Assembly: GCA_963839515.1 (NCBI GenBank)
Contig: CAWIVN010000012.1
Span: 248,001 to 312,000 of the forward strand
Reading direction: 5' to 3'
Source of the DNA: Fredericiella sp963839515
GTDB taxonomy: Bacteria > Chloroflexota > Anaerolineae > Caldilineales > Caldilineaceae
DNA length: 64,000 nucleotides
This document shows positions 54,801 through 62,390 of the stretch, piece after piece. A program made the position numbers and the translations under genes. The notes beneath the pieces were generated by a model. It was not told where the DNA came from. It saw only the letters and a program-made list of their open reading frames with translations, and made no database searches. The first letter of the stretch is position 1, and every line of letters starts with the position of its first letter.

Positions 54801-55095
54801 CTCCCCCGGCTTCAGCCCTGACGTCTTGGACTACAGCAGCGCGGTGGGTTATGACGTGAACAGCCTCGGGCTATCGTTTTCTGCCAACCAGCCGGGAGCA
54901 ACCATCAGCTTTAATGATAGCGATCCGCAATCGGGTGTCACTACGGGTACCGTGGCGTTGCAGACCGGCGTCAACTTGGTGACCATCGAAGTCACGGCGT
55001 TGGATGGCAAGACTATCCAAACGTATACGATCACTGTAACGCGGGCGGCGTGGCCGACTTCGCTGTACTTGCCATACGTAAAGAGACAACCCTAG
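51823..55095 (+). CDS. Large secreted reprolysin-like (M12) zinc metalloprotease
   Basis: This 1090-aa exported protein starts with a signal peptide (LGVAAAICAAVLMSAVAQPAAAQA). A propeptide-like region leads to a catalytic domain with HEMGHQLGAYHTF (about residue 385), the HExxHxxGxxH zinc motif, and a downstream Met-turn candidate TIMSY. Behind it are an Ig/PKD-like domain (GNRPPAVNAGPDYTIPARTP), two carboxypeptidase-regulatory-like repeats (LAGTVRGAENMPLAGALVTV, ISGRVTDAGHGYPLYASLEF) and a C-terminal cadherin-like beta domain (LKTLAVSNGQLSPGFSPDVL). It probably degrades external protein. The ATG follows AAAGGTGG. TAGAAT at 51779 is a possible -10. Confidence 0.88.
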   Translation: MTLSRLWQTCRPRWLGVAAAICAAVLMSAVAQPAAAQAGAAQPGDGSDAWTDVAGGLVSAAAQGDDALPARYRRLSLDMIALQAVLAPAPRANDVLAAAAPVVLALPMPQGGFQHFAVENSPVMDPVLAAQYPDVQTYRGRGIDDPAATLRLGLTAQGFHAIILSMQDTVYITHEGKAHSHFYLSYFAHDYQARQAFVCGVREDEHAVGAADASSTDSALRAELGSMRTALAAGPDVRTYRLAVAATGEFAADAIARAGLVNPNAGEKVAAVLDAIVTRINMVNAIYEREVSIHFDLVPDNAKLVYLDAATDPYTNDRMDLMLGQNPSNLDAVIGSANYDVGHVLGTAGGGIAYIAVACNSSYKGGGVSGAGAAANPYTVMVSAHEMGHQLGAYHTFNATSGACSGTNRSAANAYEPGSGSTIMSYSGLCGDEQNLPGYFTMFHVVSFDQIYDYSRARNGSACGVTASTGNRPPAVNAGPDYTIPARTPFVLAGTASDLDGQPLTYSWQQVDLLAAPYTGTATLQQALTDLGSGALYRVYGFSADGASRSFPARANVLSGTIELGEVYPTTNRTLNFRLFTRDNQAVGGGADHDGVRLTVFDTGSAFSVTAPAAAASWPAGLQRIVQWNIAGTTVVPIACSRVDILLSSDGGVTFPTLLANDTPNDGTELVTAPATPTGNARVLVQCADNIFYNVSAAFGVRPNTNSGTLAGTVRGAENMPLAGALVTVSGPDSVAVPTDAAGNYAIQLPIGVFTLTVAAYGYATSSESGVPIENGATTGRDVMLAALPLRTISGRVTDAGHGYPLYASLEFTTALAPVWTDPLTGRYTVTVLDGYVYTVSVEAWTPGFMLYAQVWQPVAGATQLNIALEADPDTCRAPGYSVSTLKCMPVAGGLLVGNTYGTDGTPQAGVSVSSASQTTYSSVTADPLAPDSFYNLFLPVGTQVVTATAAGLPAINATSVMSDRLVLQQDFNWQVAFTDASLKTLAVSNGQLSPGFSPDVLDYSSAVGYDVNSLGLSFSANQPGATISFNDSDPQSGVTTGTVALQTGVNLVTIEVTALDGKTIQTYTITVTRAAWPTSLYLPYVKRQP

Positions 55096-55266
55096 AAGGC
55101 ACAAGGGTGTGGCGAGCACGTCCACGTGGGCGACTGGCGTGCATTGCGCTGCGGATAGGCAGGGTTGTAGAAACACTTGTAGCCATCGCCCTGCTCGACG
55201 GCGGAGATGGTGGTCCAGTATTCACTCTCGTGGCCTCGGCTGGGATGCGTTGGGGGGACACTAATA

Positions 55267-55890
55267 TCATCTGTCCCTCCGAATGGAGGCGCCGATAACT
55301 GCGGCTACCTTTGCACTAACCTCCTGCCACGTTGCCTCCAGGCCGAGGCGTTGAAGCCAATCGTCAAAATACTCCCAATCGATAGGTACATCGGGCGAGA
55401 CGACGATACTGGCAATATCTCGTATATGCTTGGACTGGCGGCTGATCGAATAGTAGTGCACCTTGTTTAGAATCAGGTCGTCCGGTGCATGGACGTACAC
55501 TTGGTTCAAAGGAGGACTCAAGTCCACCAACTGGCGACGTTTCAGCGCCGACAGGCGGAAGTCGTCGCCGGATCGCAGCAGAAACAGTTCGGCCTTGTAG
55601 CCAGCGTCTAGATGAATCGCGTTGACGGGCAGGTCGCCCTCTGGCTGGATAAGCAGATCGATTAAAACGTCCGGCGGCACCAACATGCGACGTCGCTCAA
55701 GTTCTTGTGACAGTCGGCGTACATGGGTACCGGGGAGGTGGATCACCAAATCGAAATCTTGCGTGGAGCGCGGTTCTCCCCACGCCCAGACTGCGACCGC
55801 CCCGCCGATAAGATAGGTAATTTCGCTCGCTTCCAGCGCATCCAAGACCAAGCGAGCGAAAGCTACGAAGGAGAGTCGCTCTTCTGCCAT
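55267..55890 (-). CDS. MNT/AbiEii-like nucleotidyltransferase
   Basis: This 207-aa protein has the nucleotidyltransferase signature YLIGGAVAVWAWGEPRSTQDFDLVI: the GG loop and the Asp-x-Asp pair. A helical part includes KAELFLLRSGDDF and APDDLILNKVHYYSISRQSKHIRDI. It resembles small AbiEii/DUF6036-type proteins that act as toxins or housekeeping nucleotidyltransferases. It overlaps the small upstream gene by 28 bp, so the two form a pair. No evidence here decides between toxin and other roles. Confidence 0.8.
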   Translation of the reverse strand: MAEERLSFVAFARLVLDALEASEITYLIGGAVAVWAWGEPRSTQDFDLVIHLPGTHVRRLSQELERRRMLVPPDVLIDLLIQPEGDLPVNAIHLDAGYKAELFLLRSGDDFRLSALKRRQLVDLSPPLNQVYVHAPDDLILNKVHYYSISRQSKHIRDIASIVVSPDVPIDWEYFDDWLQRLGLEATWQEVSAKVAAVIGASIRRDR

Positions 55891-56168
55891 ATCCGCCGGT
55901 CTCGGTAATAGTTCAATAGGCCGCCGCGCACGATGCGGTAGGCTTCATCTTCGTTCAGCTCGGGCTGCCGCAGGCGCAGGCGCTGGACGCCGGCGCGCTC
56001 ACAAGCATCGATCATGGAAGCTGCCATTTGGACGCGTTGGGCCGGCGTCAGTTTGGAGATGATTGCCATCTGCGCCAGGTCGATCTCGCCTATTGCGCCG
56101 GCAATCTCTCGGCGTATCTCATCGGTGATGAGAAACGGTTCTTTTCGCCGGTAGCTGGGATTGTCCAT
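55863..56168 (-). CDS. Small partner protein of the nucleotidyltransferase
   Basis: This 101-aa soluble helical protein has MAIISKLTPAQRVQMAASMI and LRLRQPELNEDEAYRIVRGGLL. This LTPAQR...HP-x-x-S/N-E-x-E pattern recurs in small proteins encoded just before nucleotidyltransferases of this kind. It could be an antitoxin-like partner. ATG 56168 has AAAGGA 8 nt upstream. It starts 28 bp after the ribokinase stop and overlaps the next gene by 28 bp. Confidence 0.68.
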   Translation of the reverse strand: MDNPSYRRKEPFLITDEIRREIAGAIGEIDLAQMAIISKLTPAQRVQMAASMIDACERAGVQRLRLRQPELNEDEAYRIVRGGLLNYYRDRRIWQKSDSPS

Positions 56169-56196
56169 TTCGTTGCGTCCTTTGGCCTCGCCCATC

Positions 56197-57120
56197 TTAC
56201 TCCACCAACCCACTCGGCAAATCCTTTACCCGGGGATAGCTCGACTGTGCGCCGGCGTACTGGACGCTGATCGAGGCGATCTGGTTGGCGCGGCGGATGG
56301 CGTCGGGGAGGGACTTGCCGCCGGCCAGGAAGTAGGCCAGGCTGCCGACAAAGGCGTCGCCTGCGCCCACCGTATCTACCGGCTGCACGACGTCGGTCTC
56401 GATGTGCAGCGTCTCGGCCTGGTTGACCAGCAGGCTGCCGCGCGCACCCAGCGTGATGATTACGTTCTGTGCCCCACGATCGAGCAGGCGATGGGCCGCT
56501 TCGGCTGCATCCTCCTGCGTCTTGACGGAGATGCCGGTCAGAATCTCCGCCTCGGTTTCGTTGGGGCAGCAGATATTGCTGAGCTCAAACAATTCGTCGG
56601 GCAGGTCTTTGACTGCCGGAGCCGGGTTGAAGATGGTCATCACCCCCGCCTCGCGCGCCTTGCGCAGCGCCAGCCGCGTGCCCTCGAGCGGAATTTCCAA
56701 CTGGCACACCAGAACGCGCGCCGAGGCAATGGCGTCCCAGGCGGCGCCGACTGCGTCGGCGTCGACACGCCCGTTGGCCCCGGCAATGACGATGATCGTG
56801 TTGTCGCCCTGTTCGCTAATCGTGATTACGGCCACGCCCGACGACAGGCCGGCGCTGGTGGTGATGTACTGCGTGGAGATGCCTTCGGCTTCCATATTGG
56901 CGCGCATGTCGCGGCCAAAGAGGTCGTCACCCACGCTGCCGACAAAGCTGACGGCTCCGCCCATGCGCGCTGCCATCACGGCCTGGTTAGCGCCCTTGCC
57001 GCCGTAGCCGGTCGCAAAGCGCTGGCCGTGCATGGTTTCACCCACCTTGGGGAAACGGTCCACGTAGGCGTTCATGTCCAGGTTGATGGAACCGACAACA
57101 CAAATGGCGGGAGCGGGCAT
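56197..57120 (-). CDS. rbsK: Ribokinase (PfkB family)
   Basis: This 307-aa kinase phosphorylates ribose. It has the PfkB-family N-terminal ICVVGSINLDMNAYVDRFPK, substrate loop GYGGKGANQAVMAARMG, NETEAEILTG, and the catalytic PVDTVGAGDAFVGSLAYFL with the base Asp. ATG 57120 has AGAGGAAAG upstream. It is divergent from a purine nucleoside phosphorylase gene, whose ribose-1-phosphate product links both to nucleoside salvage. The specificity for ribose rather than another sugar is by family resemblance. Confidence 0.9.
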   Translation of the reverse strand: MPAPAICVVGSINLDMNAYVDRFPKVGETMHGQRFATGYGGKGANQAVMAARMGGAVSFVGSVGDDLFGRDMRANMEAEGISTQYITTSAGLSSGVAVITISEQGDNTIIVIAGANGRVDADAVGAAWDAIASARVLVCQLEIPLEGTRLALRKAREAGVMTIFNPAPAVKDLPDELFELSNICCPNETEAEILTGISVKTQEDAAEAAHRLLDRGAQNVIITLGARGSLLVNQAETLHIETDVVQPVDTVGAGDAFVGSLAYFLAGGKSLPDAIRRANQIASISVQYAGAQSSYPRVKDLPSGLVE

Positions 57121-57156
57121 GGCGTTCTTTCCTCTTGCTGCGTTTTCTGGATTTAT

Positions 57157-57177
57157 GCAGAGTCTGCGAAAATTGTA
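57157..57177 (-). promoter_or_regulatory. Ribokinase promoter with palindrome at the start site
   Basis: On the coding strand TACAAT lies at 57177-57172. The 11-bp palindrome GCAGAGTCTGC (57157-57167) covers the expected start site. No strong -35 is present. The palindrome is a candidate repressor site in the 93-bp gap between the divergent ribokinase and phosphorylase genes. Confidence 0.4.
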
Positions 57178-57213
57178 GCGCAACTTTCCCATTGGCACGA
57201 AAGGCTAATCCGG

Positions 57214-58080
57214 ATGGATACGCAGTACACGTACCAGGACTACAGCGCGAGCGCCGATTACATTCGCGAGCATACTCGTCATCGCCCTACGGCTGGCCTG
57301 ATTTTGGGCAGTGGATTGAGCGGTTTGGCGGAGCAGATCGAAGACGCCGACGTTCTGGACTATGGCAAAATTCCGCACTTTCCGATCAGCACGGTCGCCG
57401 GGCACGCCGGGCGGCTGGTAATCGGAAAGCTGGCTGGGGTAACGGTGTGTGCCATGCAGGGGCGTTTTCATTACTACGAAGGCTATTCCATGCAGTCGGT
57501 CACGCTGCCGATCCGCGTGATGCAGCGCCTGGGCATCAGCACGCTGATCCTTACCAATGCCGCGGGCGGTCTTAACCCTGCCTTCCACGTGGGCGACATC
57601 ATGCTGATCGAGGACCACATCAACTTTGTCGGCATGGCGGGCGTCAACCCGCTGCGCGGTCCTAACTTGGACGAGTTTGGTCCGCGCTTCCCGGCGGTCA
57701 ACCGCACTTACACGCTGCATCTGCGCCAGGTGGCTGGACGTGTGGCTGCGGCGCAGGGTCTGCAACTGCAGCGGGGCGTCTATGCCGTGCTGTCCGGCCC
57801 CAATTTTGAGTCGCCGGCCGAGATCCGCATGCTGCGCATATTGGGCGTAGACGCCGTCGGCATGAGCACCGTGCCGGAGGCGTTGGTGGCACACCATGCC
57901 GGCATCGACGTGCTGGCCTTGAGCACGATCACCAACGTGGCCGTGGCCGACCTGGATGCAGGCGCCGAGCCGAGCCACGAAGAGGTGATCGACGCCGGCA
58001 GGATCATCGTGCCCAAGCTGACAGCGCTGCTGCTTGGCGTGGTGACCGAACTGGCCCGAGCCGAACTAGAGGAGAAGTAA
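57214..58080 (+). CDS. punA: Purine nucleoside phosphorylase
   Basis: This 288-aa enzyme cleaves purine nucleosides to base and (deoxy)ribose-1-phosphate. It has the trimeric PNP signatures: phosphate-binding GLILGSGLSGLAEQI and GRFHYYEGYSMQSVTLPIRVM. LILTNAAGGLNPAFHVGDIMLIEDHIN, the base-binding SGPNFESPAEIRMLRILGVDAVGMSTVPE and STITNVA with Asn follow. The ATG at 57214 is the start of homology; a much longer open frame upstream is only the complement of rbsK. It is translationally close to the next gene (2 bp). Confidence 0.93.
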   Translation: MDTQYTYQDYSASADYIREHTRHRPTAGLILGSGLSGLAEQIEDADVLDYGKIPHFPISTVAGHAGRLVIGKLAGVTVCAMQGRFHYYEGYSMQSVTLPIRVMQRLGISTLILTNAAGGLNPAFHVGDIMLIEDHINFVGMAGVNPLRGPNLDEFGPRFPAVNRTYTLHLRQVAGRVAAAQGLQLQRGVYAVLSGPNFESPAEIRMLRILGVDAVGMSTVPEALVAHHAGIDVLALSTITNVAVADLDAGAEPSHEEVIDAGRIIVPKLTALLLGVVTELARAELEEK

Positions 58081-58082
58081 AC

Positions 58083-58988
58083 ATGAGTTTTCTTAAGAGC
58101 CTATTTGGCGGCCAGCGATTGGACGGAATGGTCTTGGTGGAGTCGCTGGATTTGAAGGAGTACGCCCAGATCGACCTGCTGGCCCAGTTCGACCCGCCGC
58201 AGCCCCTGCACGAGAACAAAGATCAGGCGCGCTGGTCGCGCGTGCTGCCGCGCCCGTATGGCGACGAGATTGCCCTGTTTCAGAAGCAGGGTTGGCTGGA
58301 GCAGCGCGTGGACGGGACCTACGCCGTGACGGCGGCGGGCCTGCCGTTTGTGCAGGCATGGCGGCAGCGGCTGGAACAGGAAAAGACAATCGCACTGGCC
58401 AAGGCACGTGAAGCGCTAGCCGTGCGTATGACCAGTGAAGCGCTCACCGTGCGCCGCCAATACGAGAATCGCCTCCCGCTGGGCAAGGCCGATTGGACGG
58501 GGCCCGAGCCCCAGCCGAGCCACAGCGCCCTAACGCGCCAGATCTTCTTTCTCGAACATCGCATGCTGGACGGACTAAGCCCCGCAACAGTGGATTGGCT
58601 CAAGCGCTACGCCGCCGAACAGCACCTGTGGGGCACCTACTGGCGGTTACCTTCCGACGAGGTGCCCGCATCGGTGCAGGCCGAGCTGGCGCAGCCAGGC
58701 GTGATGGATGGCGCCGAGGGCGCCTATTGGAAGGCGTACCAGATGGGCTTGTATGTGGACAATCAGGAGACCTGGCGGCGCTGCAAGGGGGGAGACCACG
58801 TACGGCGCATCGAGATCGTGGGCCCGGACGACGAATATACATGCCCGGAGTGCAAGAAGACGCTGGGTAAAGAGTTCTTGGTTGCACGCGTGCCGGAACT
58901 GCCACATCCGGGCTGCACGTCGCCGCGTGGGTGCCGCTGTAGATATGAACCAGTGCTGGAGACGATAGAGGAAATACCCCTGATTTGA
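58083..58988 (+). CDS. Unknown protein with a Cys/His-rich, possibly metal-binding C-terminus
   Basis: This 301-aa soluble protein has a mixed N-terminal half (LKEYAQIDLLAQFDPPQPLHENK, a winged-helix-like VDGTYAVTAAGLPFVQAWRQRLEQ). The C-terminal region contains YTCPECKKTLGKEF, then LPHPGCTSPRGCRCRYEP. The Cys pair plus HPxC...CRC arrangement resembles the end of phage-head-morphogenesis-type proteins and probably binds zinc. I do not recognise the family. Its ATG is 2 bp after the phosphorylase stop and uses GAGGAG inside that gene's end. A bidirectional terminator follows. Confidence 0.6.
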   Translation: MSFLKSLFGGQRLDGMVLVESLDLKEYAQIDLLAQFDPPQPLHENKDQARWSRVLPRPYGDEIALFQKQGWLEQRVDGTYAVTAAGLPFVQAWRQRLEQEKTIALAKAREALAVRMTSEALTVRRQYENRLPLGKADWTGPEPQPSHSALTRQIFFLEHRMLDGLSPATVDWLKRYAAEQHLWGTYWRLPSDEVPASVQAELAQPGVMDGAEGAYWKAYQMGLYVDNQETWRRCKGGDHVRRIEIVGPDDEYTCPECKKTLGKEFLVARVPELPHPGCTSPRGCRCRYEPVLETIEEIPLI

Positions 58989-59000
58989 GAGTGGACTGTC

Positions 59001-59048
59001 TGAACCTTGATTCGTGGGATTTTGGGGATTACCACGAATCAAGGTTCA
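59001..59048. terminator. Bidirectional terminator between convergent genes
   Basis: TGAACCTTGATTCGTGG (59001-59017) pairs perfectly with CCACGAATCAAGGTTCA (59032-59048). The stem can extend outward through GAGAGTG/CACTCTC after an asymmetric bulge. It lies between the convergent unknown-protein and efflux-pump genes and overlaps the pump's last codons. Confidence 0.75.
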
Positions 59049-60539
59049 GGCACTCTCTATCACGCGTGCGCTTTCACGCGGCTTGCCGGCGAGGCCGTGG
59101 CGGATTTCCCAACGCCAGGTTAGCAGTGCTGTGGTGAAAGCGATCGCGATCAGTCCCGAGACAAGCCAGAATTGGTCGTGGAGGGCGGCGGTGATCACCT
59201 GCGGCGAAGCATCTTCGAGGGGAACCGGTGCGCCGTTGTGGACGGCCAAACGGTAGTAGAAGAACGCGCCCAGCACGGCTACGCCGATTACCTGGCCCAG
59301 CGTGCGCACCGTGCTGAGCACGGCCGAGGCGATGCCCAGGCGATTCTTAGGGGCTGACCCCATGATGGCGCTGTTGTTAGGTGAATTAAAGAGTGACATG
59401 CCGATGGCAACGGGCAGAAAACGCCACACGTAGCCGAGCGCAGATCCGCTGTCGGGCAGCGTCGTCATCAGCAGGTACCCCGCCAGGATAAAGAACAGCC
59501 CCAAGGTGCTGATGCGGCGCGTCCCCAACCGGTCAGAGAGCACGCCCGACATCGGCTGCAGAACGGCCATTACCAGCGGGACGATCGCCATGTAAAGGCC
59601 TACCTGCAATAGCGGTAGGTTGAGCACGAGTGACAGGTAAAACGGCAGCAGCAGGACGACACCCGAGATGGCGATAAAGACTATCGTGCCTGTGAACAAG
59701 TTGAGGCTAAACTGCACCTCACGAAACAGGCTTAGGTCGAGCATCGGGTAGCGAACGTGCATTTCAAGCCAGGCAAACAGCGCCAACAGCAAGGCCGCCG
59801 CCGCAAACAGGCCCAGCACGAGCGGGGCCGTAAAGCCATCCGTTTGACCCAGTGTGATGCCCAAGGTCAGGCAGAGCAGGCCAATACCCAGCGTGGCGGC
59901 GCCGGCAATGTCGAACGACTCGCGCTTGCCGCCAGGGCGCAGTGACGGCACATAGAGCAGCACCAGGATAAAGGATAGCGCCCCAATCGGCACGTTGACG
60001 AAAAAAATCCAGTGCCAGCTCAGGTATTGCAGCATGATCCCGCCGATGGCAGGGCCGATGACGATGCCGAGCGATATAAAACCGGCGGCGAAGCCAATAG
60101 CCTGGCCTCGCTTGTAGGAAGGCCATACCTCGGTGAGGATGGCCGTGCCCAGCGCCAGCATCATGGCAGCCCCAATCGACTGCACAAAGCGAAAGGCGAT
60201 CAGCCAGTAGATATGCATGGCTAGCCCACACAGCGCCGAACCGATCAGGAAGAGCACGATGCCGGTGGAAAAGACGCGCTTCTTGCCGATCATGTCGGCC
60301 AGGCGGCCCATGCTGACCATGAGTACAGTCAGCCCCAACAAGTAGGCGAGGACCACCCACTGCACGGTGGGGAAGTCGGCGCGGAAGTCCTGCATCAAGG
60401 TGGGCAGAGCGACGTTGACGATGCTGCCGTCGACGCTGCCGAGGAAGAGGCAGAGACCTACGGCGATGAGCACCCACCACTGGCGGGCAGTGTCGTGCTC
60501 TGATGATGAATGGGGTGAGGAGTGTGTGGCATTCTGCAT
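59046..60539 (-). CDS. DHA2-type (EmrB/QacA) MFS efflux transporter
   Basis: This 497-aa protein has 14 predicted helices. It shows the DHA2 motifs LFLGSVDGSIVNVALPTLMQDF (motif D1), GRLADMIGKKRVFSTG (motif A) and GIVIGPAIGGIMLQYLSWHWIFFVNVPIGA (motif C, antiporter). It probably exports drugs or other small molecules with protons. ATG 60539 lies 6 nt after TACAAT, implying a leaderless mRNA; the frame extends to 60557 without a ribosome-binding site. Confidence 0.92.
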   Translation of the reverse strand: MQNATHSSPHSSSEHDTARQWWVLIAVGLCLFLGSVDGSIVNVALPTLMQDFRADFPTVQWVVLAYLLGLTVLMVSMGRLADMIGKKRVFSTGIVLFLIGSALCGLAMHIYWLIAFRFVQSIGAAMMLALGTAILTEVWPSYKRGQAIGFAAGFISLGIVIGPAIGGIMLQYLSWHWIFFVNVPIGALSFILVLLYVPSLRPGGKRESFDIAGAATLGIGLLCLTLGITLGQTDGFTAPLVLGLFAAAALLLALFAWLEMHVRYPMLDLSLFREVQFSLNLFTGTIVFIAISGVVLLLPFYLSLVLNLPLLQVGLYMAIVPLVMAVLQPMSGVLSDRLGTRRISTLGLFFILAGYLLMTTLPDSGSALGYVWRFLPVAIGMSLFNSPNNSAIMGSAPKNRLGIASAVLSTVRTLGQVIGVAVLGAFFYYRLAVHNGAPVPLEDASPQVITAALHDQFWLVSGLIAIAFTTALLTWRWEIRHGLAGKPRESARVIESA

Positions 60540-60545
60540 CGGGAG

Positions 60546-60551
60546 ATTGTA
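60546..60551 (-). promoter_or_regulatory. -10 box of a leaderless promoter for the efflux pump gene
   Basis: TACAAT on the minus strand ends 6 nt before the pump ATG, the same distance as at the MerR gene. No ribosome-binding site precedes this ATG. Confidence 0.45.
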
Positions 60552-60611
60552 ACACATGAGCGGGTGTCGTCAGCTGCTCGCCATCCCAATTCTCTCGAAA
60601 GAGCATTCCTG

Positions 60612-60620
60612 TGCTATAAT
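60612..60620 (+). promoter_or_regulatory. Extended -10 promoter of the phosphoribosyltransferase gene
   Basis: TGCTATAAT is an extended -10 box (TGn plus consensus TATAAT). It gives a leader of about 88 nt before the ATG at 60715. No -35 is needed for this class and none is clear. Confidence 0.6.
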
Positions 60621-60649
60621 TTTGCTTGCAGTATGGCCATCGCCCTTTG

Positions 60650-60676
60650 CCTCGCTTCGCTCCGGAGCGAGGTTTT
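60650..60676 (+). terminator. Attenuator-like hairpin in the phosphoribosyltransferase leader
   Basis: CCTCGCT (60650-60656) pairs with AGCGAGG (60666-60672), followed directly by TTTT. An alternative inner hairpin CGCTCC/GGAGCG (60659-60670) competes with it. Lying between promoter and gene, it may attenuate transcription. Confidence 0.4.
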
Positions 60677-60714
60677 CAACGTCTAGCGTGCGCCGAAGAA
60701 TGGGAGAACGGATC

Positions 60715-61266
60715 ATGAGTTATGACGGCCGCGTGTACAATGTGTGCATTGGGCATGTGGAGCGCAAGCTGCCGCTGTTCGAAGTAGGCCCCGGGGTCAA
60801 GATTGCTATCTTTAATATGCTGGGTGATACCGAGGTCGTCGAGATGGCGGCGGACCAATTGGCGCCGCGCATGCCGTTCGATGCCCAGGCGATCATCGTG
60901 CCGGAGGTCAAGGCTGTGCCCCTAGGCCATGCGCTCTCCCTGCGCACCAAACTGCCGTTTGTGGTCGTACGCAAGATCAAGAAGCCGTACATGGCCAATA
61001 CGCTGGAAGTAGAAGTTGTAAGCATCACAACCGGTGTGCCGCAGACGCTGCTATTGGACGGCAAAGATAGACACCTGGTCGAAAACAAAAAGGTCGTGCT
61101 GATTGACGACGTAATCAGCACCGGCAATACACTGCGCGGGTTGCGGGCGCTGATGGATCGCGCCGGCGCGCAGGTTGTCGGCGAGATGGCCGTCTTTACT
61201 GAAGGCAAGCCGGGTGACTGGAGCGAGATCATTTCACTGGGTAATCTGCCGGTGTTTACGGATTAA
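60715..61266 (+). CDS. Adenine-phosphoribosyltransferase-like enzyme
   Basis: This 183-aa type I phosphoribosyltransferase has the PRPP-binding loop VVLIDDVISTGNTLRGLRALM. The Apt-like sequence YNVCIGHVERKLPLFEVGPGVKIAIFNMLGD, IIVPEVKAVPLGHALSL and VVSITTGVPQTLLLDGKD runs through it. It probably joins a purine base to PRPP in salvage, matching the nearby phosphorylase. ATG 60715 has GGGAGAA upstream. The earlier open frame runs through the promoter and hairpin and is rejected. Confidence 0.85.
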   Translation: MSYDGRVYNVCIGHVERKLPLFEVGPGVKIAIFNMLGDTEVVEMAADQLAPRMPFDAQAIIVPEVKAVPLGHALSLRTKLPFVVVRKIKKPYMANTLEVEVVSITTGVPQTLLLDGKDRHLVENKKVVLIDDVISTGNTLRGLRALMDRAGAQVVGEMAVFTEGKPGDWSEIISLGNLPVFTD

Positions 61267-61301
61267 CTTTTAAAGAGATAGATCGAGAACTGGATTTAGG
61301 T

Positions 61302-62390
61302 ATGGCTACGTTTTTAGACCAGGTCGCGCGAGTTGCCGAGCGCTATAATGTGGTTACGGAGCAGATGGCTGATCCAGAGGTAGCGGCGGATTTCTCACGT
61401 CTCAACGAGCTGGATCGTGAGCGTAACGAGATCGAGGAACTGGCCCAGACGTACCAGCGTTATCAGGGCGTAGCCAAACAACTCGAAGAAAACCGACAGC
61501 TTTTGGAAGACAGTGACGACGAGATGCGCGAATTGGCGCAGCTGGAGTCGGAATCGCTGGAAGGTGAACGCGAGCAACTCGAGCGCACGATGAAGGCGCT
61601 CTTGCTGCCCAAGGATCCCAACGACGACAAAAATGTAATTGTCGAAGTGCGCGCCGGAACAGGAGGCGAAGAAGCAGGGCTGTTTGCCGCCGAGCTGTAT
61701 CGTATGTATATGCGCTGGGCCGAGCAGCACCGCTTCAAGATTGAAGAACTAAGCTTGAACGACACCGGTCTGGGCGGTCTCAAAGAAGTGATCTTCGCCG
61801 TCAAGGGTAAGGGAGCCTATAGCAGGCTGAAGTATGAATCGGGCGTCCACCGCGTCCAGCGCGTGCCCGTTACCGAAAGCCAGGGCCGTATCCATACCAG
61901 CGCCGCCACGGTGGCCGTACTGCCCGAAGCCGACGAGATCGACATCCATGTCAACGACAACGAAATCCGCATCGACATTTTTCGCAGCAGTGGCCCGGGC
62001 GGGCAGAGCGTCAACACGACCGACTCCGCAGTTCGCTTGACGCACATCCCGACCGGCATCGTAATTTCTTGCCAGGATGAAAAGAGCCAATTGCAGAACA
62101 AGCTCAAGGCCATGCGTATTTTGCGCACACGGCTGTACGAAGTCGAAGAGCAGAAGCGGCAGGATGCCCAAGGCAGCGCCCGGCGCAGCCAGATCGGCTC
62201 CGGCGATCGCAGTGAGAAAATCCGCACCTACAACTTTCCGCAGAATCGCGTCACCGACCACCGTATCAACAAGACGGTGTACCAACTGGAGTCGGTCATG
62301 AATGGCGACCTCGACGAGTTTATCGACGAGCTTTCGTCCTTTGACCAGAGCGAGCGGCTTCAGGCACTGGGGACCGGCAGCGAGGAGTAG
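61302..62390 (+). CDS. prfA: Peptide chain release factor 1
   Basis: This 362-aa factor recognises UAA/UAG and releases the peptide. It has the codon-reading PVT tripeptide (RVQRVPVTESQGRIHTSAATVAVLPE) and the GGQ motif in SSGPGGQSVNTTDSAVRLTHIPTGIV (about residue 232). The N-terminal coiled domain is complete. It starts 35 bp after the phosphoribosyltransferase gene. The methyltransferase that modifies its GGQ Gln is encoded next. Confidence 0.97.
   Translation: MATFLDQVARVAERYNVVTEQMADPEVAADFSRLNELDRERNEIEELAQTYQRYQGVAKQLEENRQLLEDSDDEMRELAQLESESLEGEREQLERTMKALLLPKDPNDDKNVIVEVRAGTGGEEAGLFAAELYRMYMRWAEQHRFKIEELSLNDTGLGGLKEVIFAVKGKGAYSRLKYESGVHRVQRVPVTESQGRIHTSAATVAVLPEADEIDIHVNDNEIRIDIFRSSGPGGQSVNTTDSAVRLTHIPTGIVISCQDEKSQLQNKLKAMRILRTRLYEVEEQKRQDAQGSARRSQIGSGDRSEKIRTYNFPQNRVTDHRINKTVYQLESVMNGDLDEFIDELSSFDQSERLQALGTGSEE

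Noticed and set aside
56161..57213. Long upstream extension of the purine phosphorylase frame (639 codons in all)
   Set aside because: The first about 350 codons are the complement of rbsK with no family resemblance; homology begins at the ATG at 57214.
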